NCBI GenBank assembly: GCA_946481075.1
Contig: CAMLMC010000003.1
Span: 100,070 to 164,069, forward strand
DNA from: an uncultured Alphaproteobacteria bacterium
GTDB taxonomy: Bacteria > Pseudomonadota > Alphaproteobacteria > Micavibrionales > Micavibrionaceae
DNA length: 64,000 bases
Direction of reading: 5' to 3'
Made by a program: the position numbers and the translations under genes. Positions 1 through 8,845 of the stretch are shown here, one piece after another. The notes beneath the pieces were generated by a model. The model was not told where the DNA came from. It did not search any database and saw only the letters and a list, made by a program, of their open reading frames with translations. Each line of letters opens with the position of its first letter. Position 1 is the stretch's first letter.

Positions 1-1947
1 GGCGACGATGTTGTCGATCTTTCGAATGGTACATATACGAACGACCTGACGATCGATGGCGGAACGGGACATGACGTCCTGGTCGGGTCATCGCAGAATG
101 ATGTCATCCATGGAGGCGAAGGCAATGACCATCTGCATGGCGGTTCGGGCGATGACAGCCTGTTCGGCGGCGCGGGGGATGACATATATTATTATGCCAT
201 TGGTGATGGAAATGAGACGATCGCGGAAACATCCGGCCATGATACGATCCGCTTTGATGAAGGCATTCTATTGTCGGATATTCAGTTAACCGTGGAGGAT
301 AGGAATATCCTGTTACACATTGGCGATGCGGTCCTGACAGTCGAAAACCATTATGCGGAAGACGGATCAGGCCGTGTTGAAACCCTGGTCTTTGCCGATG
401 GAACGACATTCGATCTCGGTGCCTATGTTCCGAATACGGCGCCTGATGCCGTCGATGATATTGTCACAGGCTATCGTGACATGGTCGTGACCGGATCGGT
501 TCTATCAAATGATACCGACGCCGATGGAGATACGCTGAGCGTTCAGCCCCAAACATTGACGACCATACATGGCGGCACCGTCGAAATTCTTGCGGACGGG
601 ACGTATACCTATACACCAGCACAGGGTTTCATTGGCACCGACAGTTTTGACTATCAGGCCATCGACGGTGCCGGCGGGGAAGACACGGCAACGGTTACGG
701 TGAGCATAGGTTACCGTCCCGATGATATTGTCGGAACGGAAGACGGCGATACGCTGATTGGCGGTGATGGCGACAATATCCTTTTTGGGTTGTCCGGCGA
801 CGATGTTCTGTATGGTGATGATGGTTATCTCGGTGGAATCCTGATGGACAAGTCCTTTAGCGATACGAATCTATCGGAACTAAAGGAGCGTGTGAATATC
901 GCCAAGCTCAATCCCTCGGCGGTGCCATCCCTTGGTATTGCTTCTGGCAATCTGAGTGTTGATTTTGGAACTACCGCAACGATTACGTTCCGTAAGGGCT
1001 TTGCCGGTCATAACAATAGCATGGGATCGTTTGGGATTGCCGAAGATGGTACGATTGTCAGTGCGAGCCTTCTTTGGAGCAATGTCAAGACGGCAGGTCT
1101 GAATACTGCGCACACAATCGATTTACCGGTGGGTGCGAATGGCGGAAACTTCGGTTTCTTTATAATCTCAAACGGACACAACATCAATAGCGGCTATAAA
1201 AATCTTGATGTTACCGGTGATGGCAATATCCGGTTCATTTACAATTACGGCAAGACCGATGCACGCGATGCAAAAATAACCGATAATGGAAAGCATATTT
1301 CTGTTGTCTATGATGACGGGACGACGACAAAGGTTTTAAAAGGCCATACATATTTTACGAGCGAGCGCGGTGACGATACAGCAATCAATGGTGATGGAAA
1401 AACGCATGTTGTATCCGGCCTGAACGGCGGAAACACGGATTCCCTGCGCATAGGCTTTGAAGATTTGCACAACCTTGGGGATGCGGATTATGAAGACGTT
1501 CTGTTCGATCTGAACATCAACCCGGTGGATATCGGCGATATAAACGGCGGAAACGATATTCTGGATGGTGGGGCCGGAAACGATCTTCTTTATGGCGAAG
1601 GCGGAGATGACATTCTGGTGATCGGGGATGGCCTTGATCGCGCTTTCGGTGGTAAAGGCGCGGATGTCTTTGCAATCACGACCATCGACGGTCTGGTCGA
1701 CAGAGTAGAAGACTTCAATGCCGCCGAGGGCGATATTATCAACATCGCCGATGTTCTGGAAGGCTATGACCCCCTTTCATCCGATATCGGAAACTATCTG
1801 ATGCTGGTCCGGAATGGCGCAGACACCGAAATCCACATCAACCGCGACGGTGATACGGGCGGCGAATTTACAATGGCCGCACTGATTGCAGGAAACACGG
1901 ATATCGACCTGTCCTCTATCATTGCCGATCAAAGCGCACTAGCTTGA
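1..1947 (+). CDS. RTX-type secreted protein with Ig-like and DUF4114-like domains, 5' end outside window
   Basis: The frame is open from base 1, so the N-terminus lies outside the window; a TTG at 271 is not a credible start because RTX repeats precede it in the same frame. Visible domains in order: GGxGxD nonapeptides (fragment residues about 20-60, e.g. GGSGDDSLFGGAGDD), a cadherin/Big-like domain with VLSNDTDADGDTL (about 145-240), a module ending in FTSERGDD and a Gly/Asp-rich segment typical of DUF4114 (about 300-510), a second RTX block (GGAGNDLLYGEGGDD) and a hydrophobic C-terminal tail. Calcium-binding RTX repeats plus an uncleaved C-terminal signal mean type I secretion. The DUF4114-like module and tail resemble those of the giant adhesin at 14333, so the secretion system at 22351-27560 may export both. 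Adhesin or extracellular enzyme cannot be decided without the N-terminus. Confidence 0.88.
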   Translation, partial: GDDVVDLSNGTYTNDLTIDGGTGHDVLVGSSQNDVIHGGEGNDHLHGGSGDDSLFGGAGDDIYYYAIGDGNETIAETSGHDTIRFDEGILLSDIQLTVEDRNILLHIGDAVLTVENHYAEDGSGRVETLVFADGTTFDLGAYVPNTAPDAVDDIVTGYRDMVVTGSVLSNDTDADGDTLSVQPQTLTTIHGGTVEILADGTYTYTPAQGFIGTDSFDYQAIDGAGGEDTATVTVSIGYRPDDIVGTEDGDTLIGGDGDNILFGLSGDDVLYGDDGYLGGILMDKSFSDTNLSELKERVNIAKLNPSAVPSLGIASGNLSVDFGTTATITFRKGFAGHNNSMGSFGIAEDGTIVSASLLWSNVKTAGLNTAHTIDLPVGANGGNFGFFIISNGHNINSGYKNLDVTGDGNIRFIYNYGKTDARDAKITDNGKHISVVYDDGTTTKVLKGHTYFTSERGDDTAINGDGKTHVVSGLNGGNTDSLRIGFEDLHNLGDADYEDVLFDLNINPVDIGDINGGNDILDGGAGNDLLYGEGGDDILVIGDGLDRAFGGKGADVFAITTIDGLVDRVEDFNAAEGDIINIADVLEGYDPLSSDIGNYLMLVRNGADTEIHINRDGDTGGEFTMAALIAGNTDIDLSSIIADQSALA

Positions 1948-1972
1948 TCTTTGCGGAACGCCGCGCTAAAAA
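1944..1972 (+). promoter_or_regulatory. Candidate sigma70 promoter for the RsmC-like gene
   Basis: TTGATC, 17 nt spacer, TAAAAA. The -10 box ends 6 nt before the ATG at 1979, so transcription would start at or next to the start codon. No ribosome binding site is visible. Confidence 0.4.
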
Positions 1973-1978
1973 TATGGC

Positions 1979-2995
1979 ATGAGCGATCCTTCCCCCCTTG
2001 AAACCCTTTTCCTGCCCTTTGAACAGAATGTTCTGCCATGGCCGGATAAGGTCCTGTTTATAGGGGCACAATATCACGCGGCATTGAAGAATATTCCATC
2101 GCCTATCCTATGGCAGGTATTCAAACCATTTTCGGATAGTTTAAAACGTGATGGGTTGTTGCCGTCCGATACGCTTCCCGTCGGAACGTTCGACATGGTC
2201 TTATGTCTGGTGCCAAAACAACTGGACGAAGCCAAATTCTGGATTGCGGGCGCAATCGAAAGATTGAATGACAATGGCACGCTTGTGTTATCTGCTGCGA
2301 ATGACGCCTTTGGCGCGCGTTTAAAAAAATGGATGGAAGAGGCCGGAATCCAGTCCATTCAGACGGAATCAAAAAACAAGGCGAAAGTTGTCTGGGGTGT
2401 TAAAGGCCAGATAGATCAAATCTTGATGCAGGAATGGCTTGATAAAGGCGCCGTCCGTACCCATGATTTTGGCGATGGTTTGATGTTAAAGACCCTGCCG
2501 GGGATATTCAGTTGGGACCGTATTGATCCGGCATCACGCCTTCTTGCGCAAAACCTGCCCAGGGACATGCGCGGCAAGGTTGCTGATTTCGGCAGCGGCT
2601 ATGGTTATTTGTCTTTGATGACTGCAAAAAATTGCCCGCGCATTGAAAAAATGACACTGATAGAGGCCGATCAACGGGCCCTTGCCTGTGCAGAAGAAAA
2701 TTTAAAAAATCACACCATAGAGCCTCTATGGCATGATCTGACCAAATCCTTGCCACCTGCCATGATCTTTGATCATATCATTATGAATCCGCCATTCCAC
2801 ACGGGAAAGAAAACCGACACGGCGTTGGGGCAGGCATTCATTGCGACGGCTTCGAAACATCTTAAGAAGAATGGCTCTCTTTATATGGTCGCGAATGCCC
2901 ATCTTCCCTATGAATCTATTTTGCAAAAATCATTTTCATCCGTGGTGCAGGTTATGCAGCAAGACGGATTTAAAATTATCAAGGCGGTCAAATAA
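1979..2995 (+). CDS. RsmC/RlmG-like class I methyltransferase
   Basis: A 338-residue protein with the two-lobed layout of RsmC-type rRNA guanine-N2 methyltransferases: a degenerate N-terminal methyltransferase-like half, then a catalytic half with the SAM motif VADFGSGYGYLSLM (about 200-213) and the catalytic NPPFH signature (about residue 263). The family modifies 16S or 23S rRNA guanines; which position this one modifies cannot be read from sequence. The ATG at 1979 has no Shine-Dalgarno but has a candidate -10 box six bases upstream. The stop overlaps the next gene's ATG by one base (taATG), so the two genes are co-transcribed. Confidence 0.82.
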   Translation: MSDPSPLETLFLPFEQNVLPWPDKVLFIGAQYHAALKNIPSPILWQVFKPFSDSLKRDGLLPSDTLPVGTFDMVLCLVPKQLDEAKFWIAGAIERLNDNGTLVLSAANDAFGARLKKWMEEAGIQSIQTESKNKAKVVWGVKGQIDQILMQEWLDKGAVRTHDFGDGLMLKTLPGIFSWDRIDPASRLLAQNLPRDMRGKVADFGSGYGYLSLMTAKNCPRIEKMTLIEADQRALACAEENLKNHTIEPLWHDLTKSLPPAMIFDHIIMNPPFHTGKKTDTALGQAFIATASKHLKKNGSLYMVANAHLPYESILQKSFSSVVQVMQQDGFKIIKAVK

Positions 2996-3657
2996 TGATG
3001 GAAAAGATAGATGGCGTTATCTGGGATATGGATGGAACGCTCTACCGTTATGATGAATTGTTCAAAACCGCCTGTAATCATGCGGCTGCCCGCGCCGCGA
3101 TTACGGTTCGGCCGGAATACACATATGAATATGCGTTCGAACAATGTGTGGCCGCCGAAAAGAAATTTGGCTTCAGTCTGCAATGGTTTCATGAAGAAAC
3201 AAAAATGACCTTTGAATCCATGCATTTCGTTTATCACAATTCTATTGATGAGAAAGTAATCCAACGGAATGAAGATATGGCGAACGGTTTGCGCTCGCTC
3301 ACCATTCCATCGGTTCTTCTCACCAACTCCTCACGTGGATGGGTTTCTCGTGTTACGAAACATTTGGGAATTGACGATATATTCACGGAAAATAATATCC
3401 TTGCGCTCGAAGACTTTAATTTTCAGCCCAAGGGCCGTAGCACAGCCGGGTTTGAAAAAGCGATTGATCTGCTCGGGCTTCATCCCTCACGAATATTGCT
3501 GGTGGAAGATTTGCCGCGGAATCTGGTTCGGGCCAAAGAAGCAGGCTTGCAAACAGCGCTTGTGCATCACGGGCAGGTTCCGGATGATCAGTCCAATTGC
3601 GACTATCTGTTTCAGGATGCGATAGAAGTAACAAACGCCTTAAAAAAGGCGGCCTGA
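2995..3657 (+). CDS. HAD-superfamily hydrolase, pyrimidine 5'-nucleotidase-like
   Basis: 220 residues with all HAD motifs: motif I DMDGTLY near residue 11, motif II LLTNSS near 105, a conserved Lys in FQPKGRS near 143, and motif IV LLVEDLPRNL near 165. The second Asp of motif I and the alpha-helical cap fit a phosphatase. The closest general type is the YjjG/SDT1-like pyrimidine nucleotidase group, but the substrate is not defined by sequence. The ATG overlaps the stop of the methyltransferase; a second ATG follows immediately at 2998. It ends exactly where the convergent AAA+ gene ends, with no intergenic space. Confidence 0.78.
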   Translation: MMEKIDGVIWDMDGTLYRYDELFKTACNHAAARAAITVRPEYTYEYAFEQCVAAEKKFGFSLQWFHEETKMTFESMHFVYHNSIDEKVIQRNEDMANGLRSLTIPSVLLTNSSRGWVSRVTKHLGIDDIFTENNILALEDFNFQPKGRSTAGFEKAIDLLGLHPSRILLVEDLPRNLVRAKEAGLQTALVHHGQVPDDQSNCDYLFQDAIEVTNALKKAA

Positions 3658-4653
3658 TTATTCCTCATCTTCGAAACGCTGGCTTCCATCCGTATCGCTG
3701 AAATTCTTCGCGCCCGTTTGCACTGCCATTTTCGTAGGGTCGAATGTTTCACCTTTCACGTATGGCTTATCCGATAGCGCGCCGGGGTGGAGGCCAGTTT
3801 CCTTGGCAACCATCATATACACAGCCTCCATCGAAAGTGTGCGCATCTCGCCGCGGAACATATTTTGCCATGCACAGGCGGCGTCCAATGTGATGATGGA
3901 TTTATCCGGTTGTGTCCGTTTTCTCATATGTTCATCGGTCAGTTTCACAACTTCGCGCATACAATCATCGGGAATGCTGAGTTTGTGGTGGCGTTCATAA
4001 TTCGGGCGAATGCCTTCGAGGATTTTATACGTTTCCTCAAGATCCGGCATTTTCAAATGGACTTTCTGGAAACGTCGGTCCAATGCGGGGTCGAGCGCGA
4101 CATACTGGCGGAATTCGTCAATCGTCGTCGCGCCGATCACATGGATATCGCCGACCGTCAGGTATGGTTTCATGACTTCGGACAGGCCCGCATAGGCCGA
4201 TCCCTTCACGCCCGGCATAATTGTGTGGATTTCGTCGATGAACATGATGTATCGCGGAAATTCCGGATGGTGGTATCGTTCGGCAAGGCCGCGGCAAATC
4301 GGGATAAAACGATCCTGAAATTCTGCCGGGGAATTCGTTCCGGCCGCCATCGCGGGCATATCGAGTTCCAGCACCTGCGCGCCTTTCAGGTAATCCGGGA
4401 CGCGTCCGGCGACCACAGCCTGTGCAAGACCAACGACAAGGGCGGTTTTCCCAACCCCGGCTGGCGCGAGAAGGCAGACGTTCTTGCGGTTACGTTGAAG
4501 AAGAATCAGCATGACATTGTCGATTTCGGCATCGCGTCCGACAATCGGATCAAACCGCCCCTCGCTGGCAAGGGCGGTGTAATTGCGGCAATAGAGGTGG
4601 ATCAGATTGTCCAGCTCGTCCTGTGGCACCTTGAAATTATGATTTTTTGCCAT
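3658..4653 (-). CDS. Solitary ClpA/ClpB-like AAA+ ATPase module
   Basis: 331 residues matching the first AAA+ domain (D1) of ClpA/ClpB: the entry motif GRFDPIVGRDAEID near residue 37, Walker A APAGVGKTAL near 65 (first Gly replaced by Ala), Walker B IMFIDEIH, sensor 1 VIGATT, and the arginine-finger segment DPALDRRF. ClpA and ClpB proteins are normally over 700 residues with an N-domain and a second AAA+ ring; both are absent, and the tail is short and acidic. No ClpP-binding loop of the ClpA D2 type is present, so it is unlikely to feed ClpP. Role unknown: a free-standing remodelling ATPase or a decayed paralog are both possible. Confidence 0.8.
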   Translation of the reverse strand: MAKNHNFKVPQDELDNLIHLYCRNYTALASEGRFDPIVGRDAEIDNVMLILLQRNRKNVCLLAPAGVGKTALVVGLAQAVVAGRVPDYLKGAQVLELDMPAMAAGTNSPAEFQDRFIPICRGLAERYHHPEFPRYIMFIDEIHTIMPGVKGSAYAGLSEVMKPYLTVGDIHVIGATTIDEFRQYVALDPALDRRFQKVHLKMPDLEETYKILEGIRPNYERHHKLSIPDDCMREVVKLTDEHMRKRTQPDKSIITLDAACAWQNMFRGEMRTLSMEAVYMMVAKETGLHPGALSDKPYVKGETFDPTKMAVQTGAKNFSDTDGSQRFEDEE

Positions 4654-4690
4654 GGTTGATTACAGAATCCGTGCGTTTATCGACACCTAT

Positions 4691-4720
4691 ATTGTACCGG
4701 AATTGGTTAACAATAAGCAA
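4691..4720 (-). promoter_or_regulatory. Candidate promoter for the AAA+ gene
   Basis: Reading on the minus strand: TTGCTT, 18 nt, TACAAT, giving a leader of roughly 30 nt before the ATG at 4653. Moderate match to consensus only. Confidence 0.35.
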
Positions 4721-4728
4721 ACGCGGGC

Positions 4729-5598
4729 CTAGATAACATATAGGAGCCGGTCGAGATCGGCGTATTTCAGGCAGTTCATGATATTTTCCTCGACAACCGG
4801 TTTGGGGCGGTAGCCGATTCCAAGACCCGCCGCCGCCAGCATAGGGATATCGTTGGCGCCGTCACCGAGCGCAACGGTCTGGGCCAGATCAATACCCAGT
4901 TCCTGCGCATGTGATTTTAAAAAGGCCAACTTTGAATCTTTATCGAGGATCGGTTCACCCACCGTTCCGTCCAAAACCTTGCCATCATTGCCAAGGCTGT
5001 TGCCGTGATTGACGTTGAAGCCGCATTTCTCACCGATCGCATTTGTGAAGAACGTAAATCCACCGGAAACGAGAACGCAGGTCATGCCCTTGGCGCGGGC
5101 CGACATGACAAGCGTATCCGCGCCTTTGCACAATTTGGTTTCTTCCAGTGTTTGATAGAGCGCGGAAACAGGAAGGCCTTCTAAGAGGGCGACGCGTTCT
5201 TTCAGGGCTGCTTTAAAATCCAGCTCACCATTCATGGCGCGGGCGGTGATGGCGGCGATTCTATCCTTGATGCCTGCTTTGGCGGCAAGTTCATCAAGTG
5301 TTTCGGATTCGACAATTGTCGCGTCCATGTCGCAAATCAGGAGTTTGCGTTCCGGCGCGGGATGCGGGATGCACAAAAGATCGATGCGGTCTTCGCTTAC
5401 AATCTCCCGCATCTCTTTCATCTGCTGCATGGTCACCCCATTCTGAATCGGAATACCTGCCGCAATGTGCGGTTTCATCCAGCCGGGTTTTCCGGCAAGG
5501 CCGATGGCCTGATCCGCGATATAGGCTCCCATCTTTTCGACATGGGCAATTCCGACATCGATGTCGCTTGAGAGAAGATAGAGCGTGTGCTGTGTCAT
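4729..5598 (-). CDS. serB: Phosphoserine phosphatase SerB
   Basis: 289 residues. It hydrolyses O-phospho-L-serine to serine, the last step of serine synthesis, in the cytoplasm. HAD motif I DMDATIVESET (near residue 91), the substrate-loop region ITARAMNGELDFKAAL, motif II VSGGFTFFT and motif IV LGDGANDIPML are all intact. A roughly 80-residue N-terminal regulatory region precedes the catalytic domain, as is usual in proteobacterial SerB. The ATG starts directly after the pdxJ stop (zero-base gap), so the two genes form an operon divergent from serC. Confidence 0.95.
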   Translation of the reverse strand: MTQHTLYLLSSDIDVGIAHVEKMGAYIADQAIGLAGKPGWMKPHIAAGIPIQNGVTMQQMKEMREIVSEDRIDLLCIPHPAPERKLLICDMDATIVESETLDELAAKAGIKDRIAAITARAMNGELDFKAALKERVALLEGLPVSALYQTLEETKLCKGADTLVMSARAKGMTCVLVSGGFTFFTNAIGEKCGFNVNHGNSLGNDGKVLDGTVGEPILDKDSKLAFLKSHAQELGIDLAQTVALGDGANDIPMLAAAGLGIGYRPKPVVEENIMNCLKYADLDRLLYVI

Positions 5599-6381
5599 CT
5601 ATGCCGCCTTTGCCGATTTGTGGCCGTACTGAATAGCCGTAAGATAGGCCGACACCGCGCCGCGCCAGCCCATGTCGAGCGCATCGGATGTAATTGCATG
5701 GCCGATGGACACTTCCGCGCAATCCGGCACGGCGGCGATGAACCGCGCAAGATTGTCGAGGTTCAGATCATGGCCCGCGTTGATGCCAAGACCAACGGAT
5801 TTTGCTGCGCCTGCGGCTGCAACATAATCATCTATCTTAATGTCTTTTGTCGCGTAAGGCCCGGTATAAAGTTCCACGCGGTCCGCGCCGATGTCGGCGG
5901 CGGCGCGTGCATCATCGGCCTTTGGATCGATAAACAGCGACACGCGGCGTCCGGCATCTTTCAACCGTGCGATGACGTCTTGCAAAAAGTCCTTATGTTC
6001 GCGGACATTCCATCCATGGTCCGATGTGCGCTGGTTCGGATCATCGGGGACGAGGGTCACCTGATCACAGCGATGGGCGGTGACAAGTGTCAGAAACTCT
6101 TCGTCCGGATAACCTTCGATATTGAATTCAATATCGGCTGGCACATGTTCCTCGTTCATCATAAAGGACGGGAACGGGCTTTTGTAATCCGCGCAGAAAA
6201 TCGACAATTCCGGGACATCCGTGCGGCGGATGTGGCGCTGGTCGGGGCGCGGGTGGATGGTGATGCCGTGGGCCCCGGCATCCAGAACCATTTTGGCGGT
6301 CGCCAGAACGTTGGGGTATCCGATATCCCGCTGGTTACGGAGGAGGGCAACCTTGTTCAAATTGACGGAAAGCCGTGTCAT
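5599..6381 (-). CDS. pdxJ: Pyridoxine 5'-phosphate synthase PdxJ
   Basis: 260 residues with the TIM-barrel PdxJ signatures: LNKVALLRNQR at the N-terminus, ITIHPRPDQRHI, the catalytic Glu in FNIEGYP, and GINAGHDLN. It condenses 1-deoxyxylulose 5-phosphate with 3-amino-2-oxopropyl phosphate to pyridoxine 5'-phosphate, the ring-forming step of PLP synthesis. Its neighbour serC also acts in this pathway (as PdxF), so the cluster links serine and vitamin B6 synthesis; SerC is itself PLP-dependent. It is the first gene of a pdxJ-serB pair, divergent from serC with an 86-bp gap. Confidence 0.95.
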   Translation of the reverse strand: MTRLSVNLNKVALLRNQRDIGYPNVLATAKMVLDAGAHGITIHPRPDQRHIRRTDVPELSIFCADYKSPFPSFMMNEEHVPADIEFNIEGYPDEEFLTLVTAHRCDQVTLVPDDPNQRTSDHGWNVREHKDFLQDVIARLKDAGRRVSLFIDPKADDARAAADIGADRVELYTGPYATKDIKIDDYVAAAGAAKSVGLGINAGHDLNLDNLARFIAAVPDCAEVSIGHAITSDALDMGWRGAVSAYLTAIQYGHKSAKAA

Positions 6382-6467
6382 CTCTTGTCACTTTCTTTGG
6401 AAAACGCTAGGAAATTGATAGCAGAATTTCGCGCTGCGACAAATTTTAAAGATAAAGGATTGCATTC

Positions 6468-7640
6468 ATGGAAAAACCAGCCGTAAAGCCAAAAAACCCC
6501 TGTTTTTCAAGCGGGCCCTGCGCCAAGCGTCCCGGCTGGTCCGTTGAAGCGCTCTCCGACGCCTTCCTCGGCCGCTCCCACCGCGCCGCCACGGGTAAAA
6601 ACAAACTGAATGAGGTTTGCGACCGTCATCGCGCCATTCTCGGCATTCCCGAAGATTACAAAATCGCGATCGTTCCCGCCTCCGACACCGGCGCGATCGA
6701 AATGGCGATGTGGTCGATGCTGGGCGCCCGTCCTGTCGACATGGTGTACTGGGAGGCGTTTGGCCTCGATTGGGCCAAGGATGTGACGGACCAGTTGAAA
6801 CTGGAGAATGTCACAATCCATAAGGCCGCCTACGGTGATATCCCGGACCTCTATAAAGTGAACACAAAACAGAACGATGTCGTCTTCACATGGAACGGCA
6901 CGACGTCGGGCGTCCGTGCGCCTGATGGCGACTGGATTGCCTCTTCCAGAGAAGGTCTGACATTCTGCGATGCGACCTCCGCCGTGTTCGCTTATGACAT
7001 GCCGTGGGACAAGCTCGATGTGACGACGTGGAGCTGGCAAAAAGTTCTGGGCGGTGAAGGCGCGCATGGGATGCTGGTTCTGTCCCCGCGTGCGGTGGAA
7101 CGTCTTGAATCCTATAAGGCGCCGCGCCCATTGCCGAAAATTTTCCGCATGACCAAGGGCGGTAAATTCGCGGATGGCATTTTCAAGGGCGAAACCATCA
7201 ACACACCATCGATGATGGCGGTGGAAGATTGTCTCGATGCGCTGCGCTGGGTTGAATCCATCGGCGGCGTGCAAAAAACAATCGCACGAAGCCAGGCGAA
7301 CCTGAAGGCGATTTCCGACTGGGTTGCAAAGACTCCATGGATCGATTTCCTGTGTAAGGATGCGGATGTCCGCTCCAACACCTCCATCACGCTCGTCATC
7401 ACCGAAGACTGGCTGAACGCGAAGAGTGAGGAGGATCAGCAAGCGTTTATCAAGGGGCTCGTGAAACTGCTCGATAAGGAAAACGCGGCTTATGATATCG
7501 CCTCCTACCGCGATGCACCGGCTGGCCTTCGCATCTGGGGCGGCGCGACGGTGGAAACATCTGATCTTGAAGCGCTTACCCACTGGCTCGAATGGGCCTA
7601 TGAAACTGCCAAGGGCGAAGAATTGAGAAAGGCCGCGTAA
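6468..7640 (+). CDS. serC: Phosphoserine aminotransferase SerC
   Basis: 390 residues, a class V PLP-dependent aminotransferase of the alphaproteobacterial type (N-terminus [18 protein letters not shown]). The PLP lysine lies in [11 protein letters not shown] near residue 190. It converts 3-phosphohydroxypyruvate and glutamate to phosphoserine, and also serves in PLP synthesis on 3-hydroxy-4-phosphohydroxy-alpha-ketobutyrate. The start is preceded by AAAGGA at suitable spacing. It is followed by a strong intrinsic terminator, so serC is transcribed separately from serA 1.5 kb downstream. Confidence 0.95.
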   Translation: MEKPAVKPKNPCFSSGPCAKRPGWSVEALSDAFLGRSHRAATGKNKLNEVCDRHRAILGIPEDYKIAIVPASDTGAIEMAMWSMLGARPVDMVYWEAFGLDWAKDVTDQLKLENVTIHKAAYGDIPDLYKVNTKQNDVVFTWNGTTSGVRAPDGDWIASSREGLTFCDATSAVFAYDMPWDKLDVTTWSWQKVLGGEGAHGMLVLSPRAVERLESYKAPRPLPKIFRMTKGGKFADGIFKGETINTPSMMAVEDCLDALRWVESIGGVQKTIARSQANLKAISDWVAKTPWIDFLCKDADVRSNTSITLVITEDWLNAKSEEDQQAFIKGLVKLLDKENAAYDIASYRDAPAGLRIWGGATVETSDLEALTHWLEWAYETAKGEELRKAA

Positions 7641-7645
7641 AATTT

Positions 7646-7670
7646 AAAGGGCCCTTCGGGGCCCTTTTTT
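7646..7670 (+). terminator. Intrinsic terminator of serC
   Basis: Perfect 9-bp stem AAAGGGCCC / GGGCCCTTT with a TTCG tetraloop, followed by a T run. Confidence 0.93.
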
Positions 7671-8343
7671 ATAAGTTGTGATCGAATCTTTGCTCGATGA
7701 AACTCTTTGTTATTTCGGACGCCTTTTTGATGCCGGAAAAAGCCAATGCCACTGCGCCAGTTGTTCCCAAGACCACCCCCGCACCTGCGGCGCTGCCCGA
7801 CAGAATCGATAATACGGATGCATCGCTGGCTTGTGATGCGTAATACCCGCCTGCAAGTATTCCTAAATGTGTATAAGATCCCGCCACTATTGCACAGGAT
7901 TTCGCGGTAACGGAAATATCCTTCCCGGTTTTCTCATTGAAATATTCTAGGCCCTTCAGGCTTGCTGCCGCGCCTGCAAAAATACCGGCCATTATATATC
8001 CGCCAAGGGCAATACCTCCTGCAACATCCGCCATCGTATTGGTTACGGCACCAATTGCTAAAGATGTCGGGCCGATCAAGGCTGCTGCTCCCCCGACATA
8101 ATTATGGTAGGTGTCCCGCGTTGCTAAATCAGGGGTTTTGCCTTCTTCGATCTGGGAATCGGTGTAAATTTTGTCGCTTGCTTTGCCGGCAAAATGGTAG
8201 GTCGCCGGAATTGCCGCGGTCAGTGCGGATGTAATCAGGCTGGTTTGAACATCTTTCGTTATGGCCACCGCTGCAACCGCACCGACTGCACCAAAAACGG
8301 ATGTGATGACAACTGGTCCTGCAATGTTATTGTGTTGTGTCAT
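7669..8343 (-). CDS. Gly/Ala-rich multi-pass membrane protein, unknown function
   Basis: 224 residues from the ATG at 8343, chosen because AAGGGA lies about 8 nt upstream; the frame stays open to 8511 but that extension would run across the promoter of the next gene. The protein is very rich in Gly, Ala, Ser and Ile, with about six hydrophobic stretches (e.g. VFGAVGAVAAVAIT, GGIALGGYIMAGIFAG, AGVVLGTTGAVALAFSG) joined by short polar loops, and a basic C-terminus. It is predicted to sit in the inner membrane. I do not recognise a family. It stands alone, convergent with serC and divergent from the 8466 gene. Confidence 0.6.
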   Translation of the reverse strand: MTQHNNIAGPVVITSVFGAVGAVAAVAITKDVQTSLITSALTAAIPATYHFAGKASDKIYTDSQIEEGKTPDLATRDTYHNYVGGAAALIGPTSLAIGAVTNTMADVAGGIALGGYIMAGIFAGAAASLKGLEYFNEKTGKDISVTAKSCAIVAGSYTHLGILAGGYYASQASDASVLSILSGSAAGAGVVLGTTGAVALAFSGIKKASEITKSFIEQRFDHNL

Positions 8344-8431
8344 AATTTTTCCCTTAAGTTGAAAGCTTATTACCATAATAAAAATGAGGGCGCAACAATT
8401 AATCGCCCAAGCTCTATGCGCCAAAAAGGCC

Positions 8432-8460
8432 TTGACATTGTAGGAATATATGCCTATAAT
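8432..8460 (+). promoter_or_regulatory. Perfect-consensus sigma70 promoter
   Basis: TTGACA, exactly 17 nt, TATAAT. The -10 box ends 5 nt before the ATG at 8466, so the expected transcription start coincides with the start codon. Confidence 0.8.
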
Positions 8461-8465
8461 CGGTA

Positions 8466-8840
8466 ATGGAAAATGATATAACACCCCCCGAAAACCCGCT
8501 CCCACCCGCAATCCCGTCTGAAAAGATGCAAGAGGCGGTCAACGCCATCATCTCCTTCTATGGCGAACATGACAATTATTTCACCCGCATGGCCTCGGAA
8601 AAAAAGGTCCATGAATTCATCGAAGCCGTAAAGGATTCTGAACCCGAAGCCTTTGATGACATCCTCACGGGCAATATCAACCTTTTGAACATCGCCTTTC
8701 AAAAAACGATACTGGCGGCCACCCGTCCCCGCGGCGGCCATGATGCCGTGACGCAGGCGGTTCGCCTGTCGGCGCAGTTATCACGTAACATTGATACATG
8801 GCGCCGTCTCAAAGAGTTTGAAAATCGACAAACGAAGTAG
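8466..8840 (+). CDS. Conserved-looking small protein, unknown function
   Basis: 124 residues: a proline-rich N-terminus (NDITPPENPLPPAIP), then a compact helical, charged domain with no signal peptide or membrane segment. Codon use matches its neighbours and the product is soluble-looking. The start is fixed by the promoter: TATAAT ends five bases upstream and no Shine-Dalgarno is present, so translation is probably leaderless. The stop is 5 nt before the ATG of the 8846 gene, so the two are likely co-transcribed. I do not recognise a family. Confidence 0.65.
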   Translation: MENDITPPENPLPPAIPSEKMQEAVNAIISFYGEHDNYFTRMASEKKVHEFIEAVKDSEPEAFDDILTGNINLLNIAFQKTILAATRPRGGHDAVTQAVRLSAQLSRNIDTWRRLKEFENRQTK

Positions 8841-8845
8841 ACAAA

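Noticed and set aside
3787..4659. Open frame of 290 codons opposite the AAA+ gene
   Set aside because: Antisense shadow; the AAA+ motifs on the other strand are convincing.
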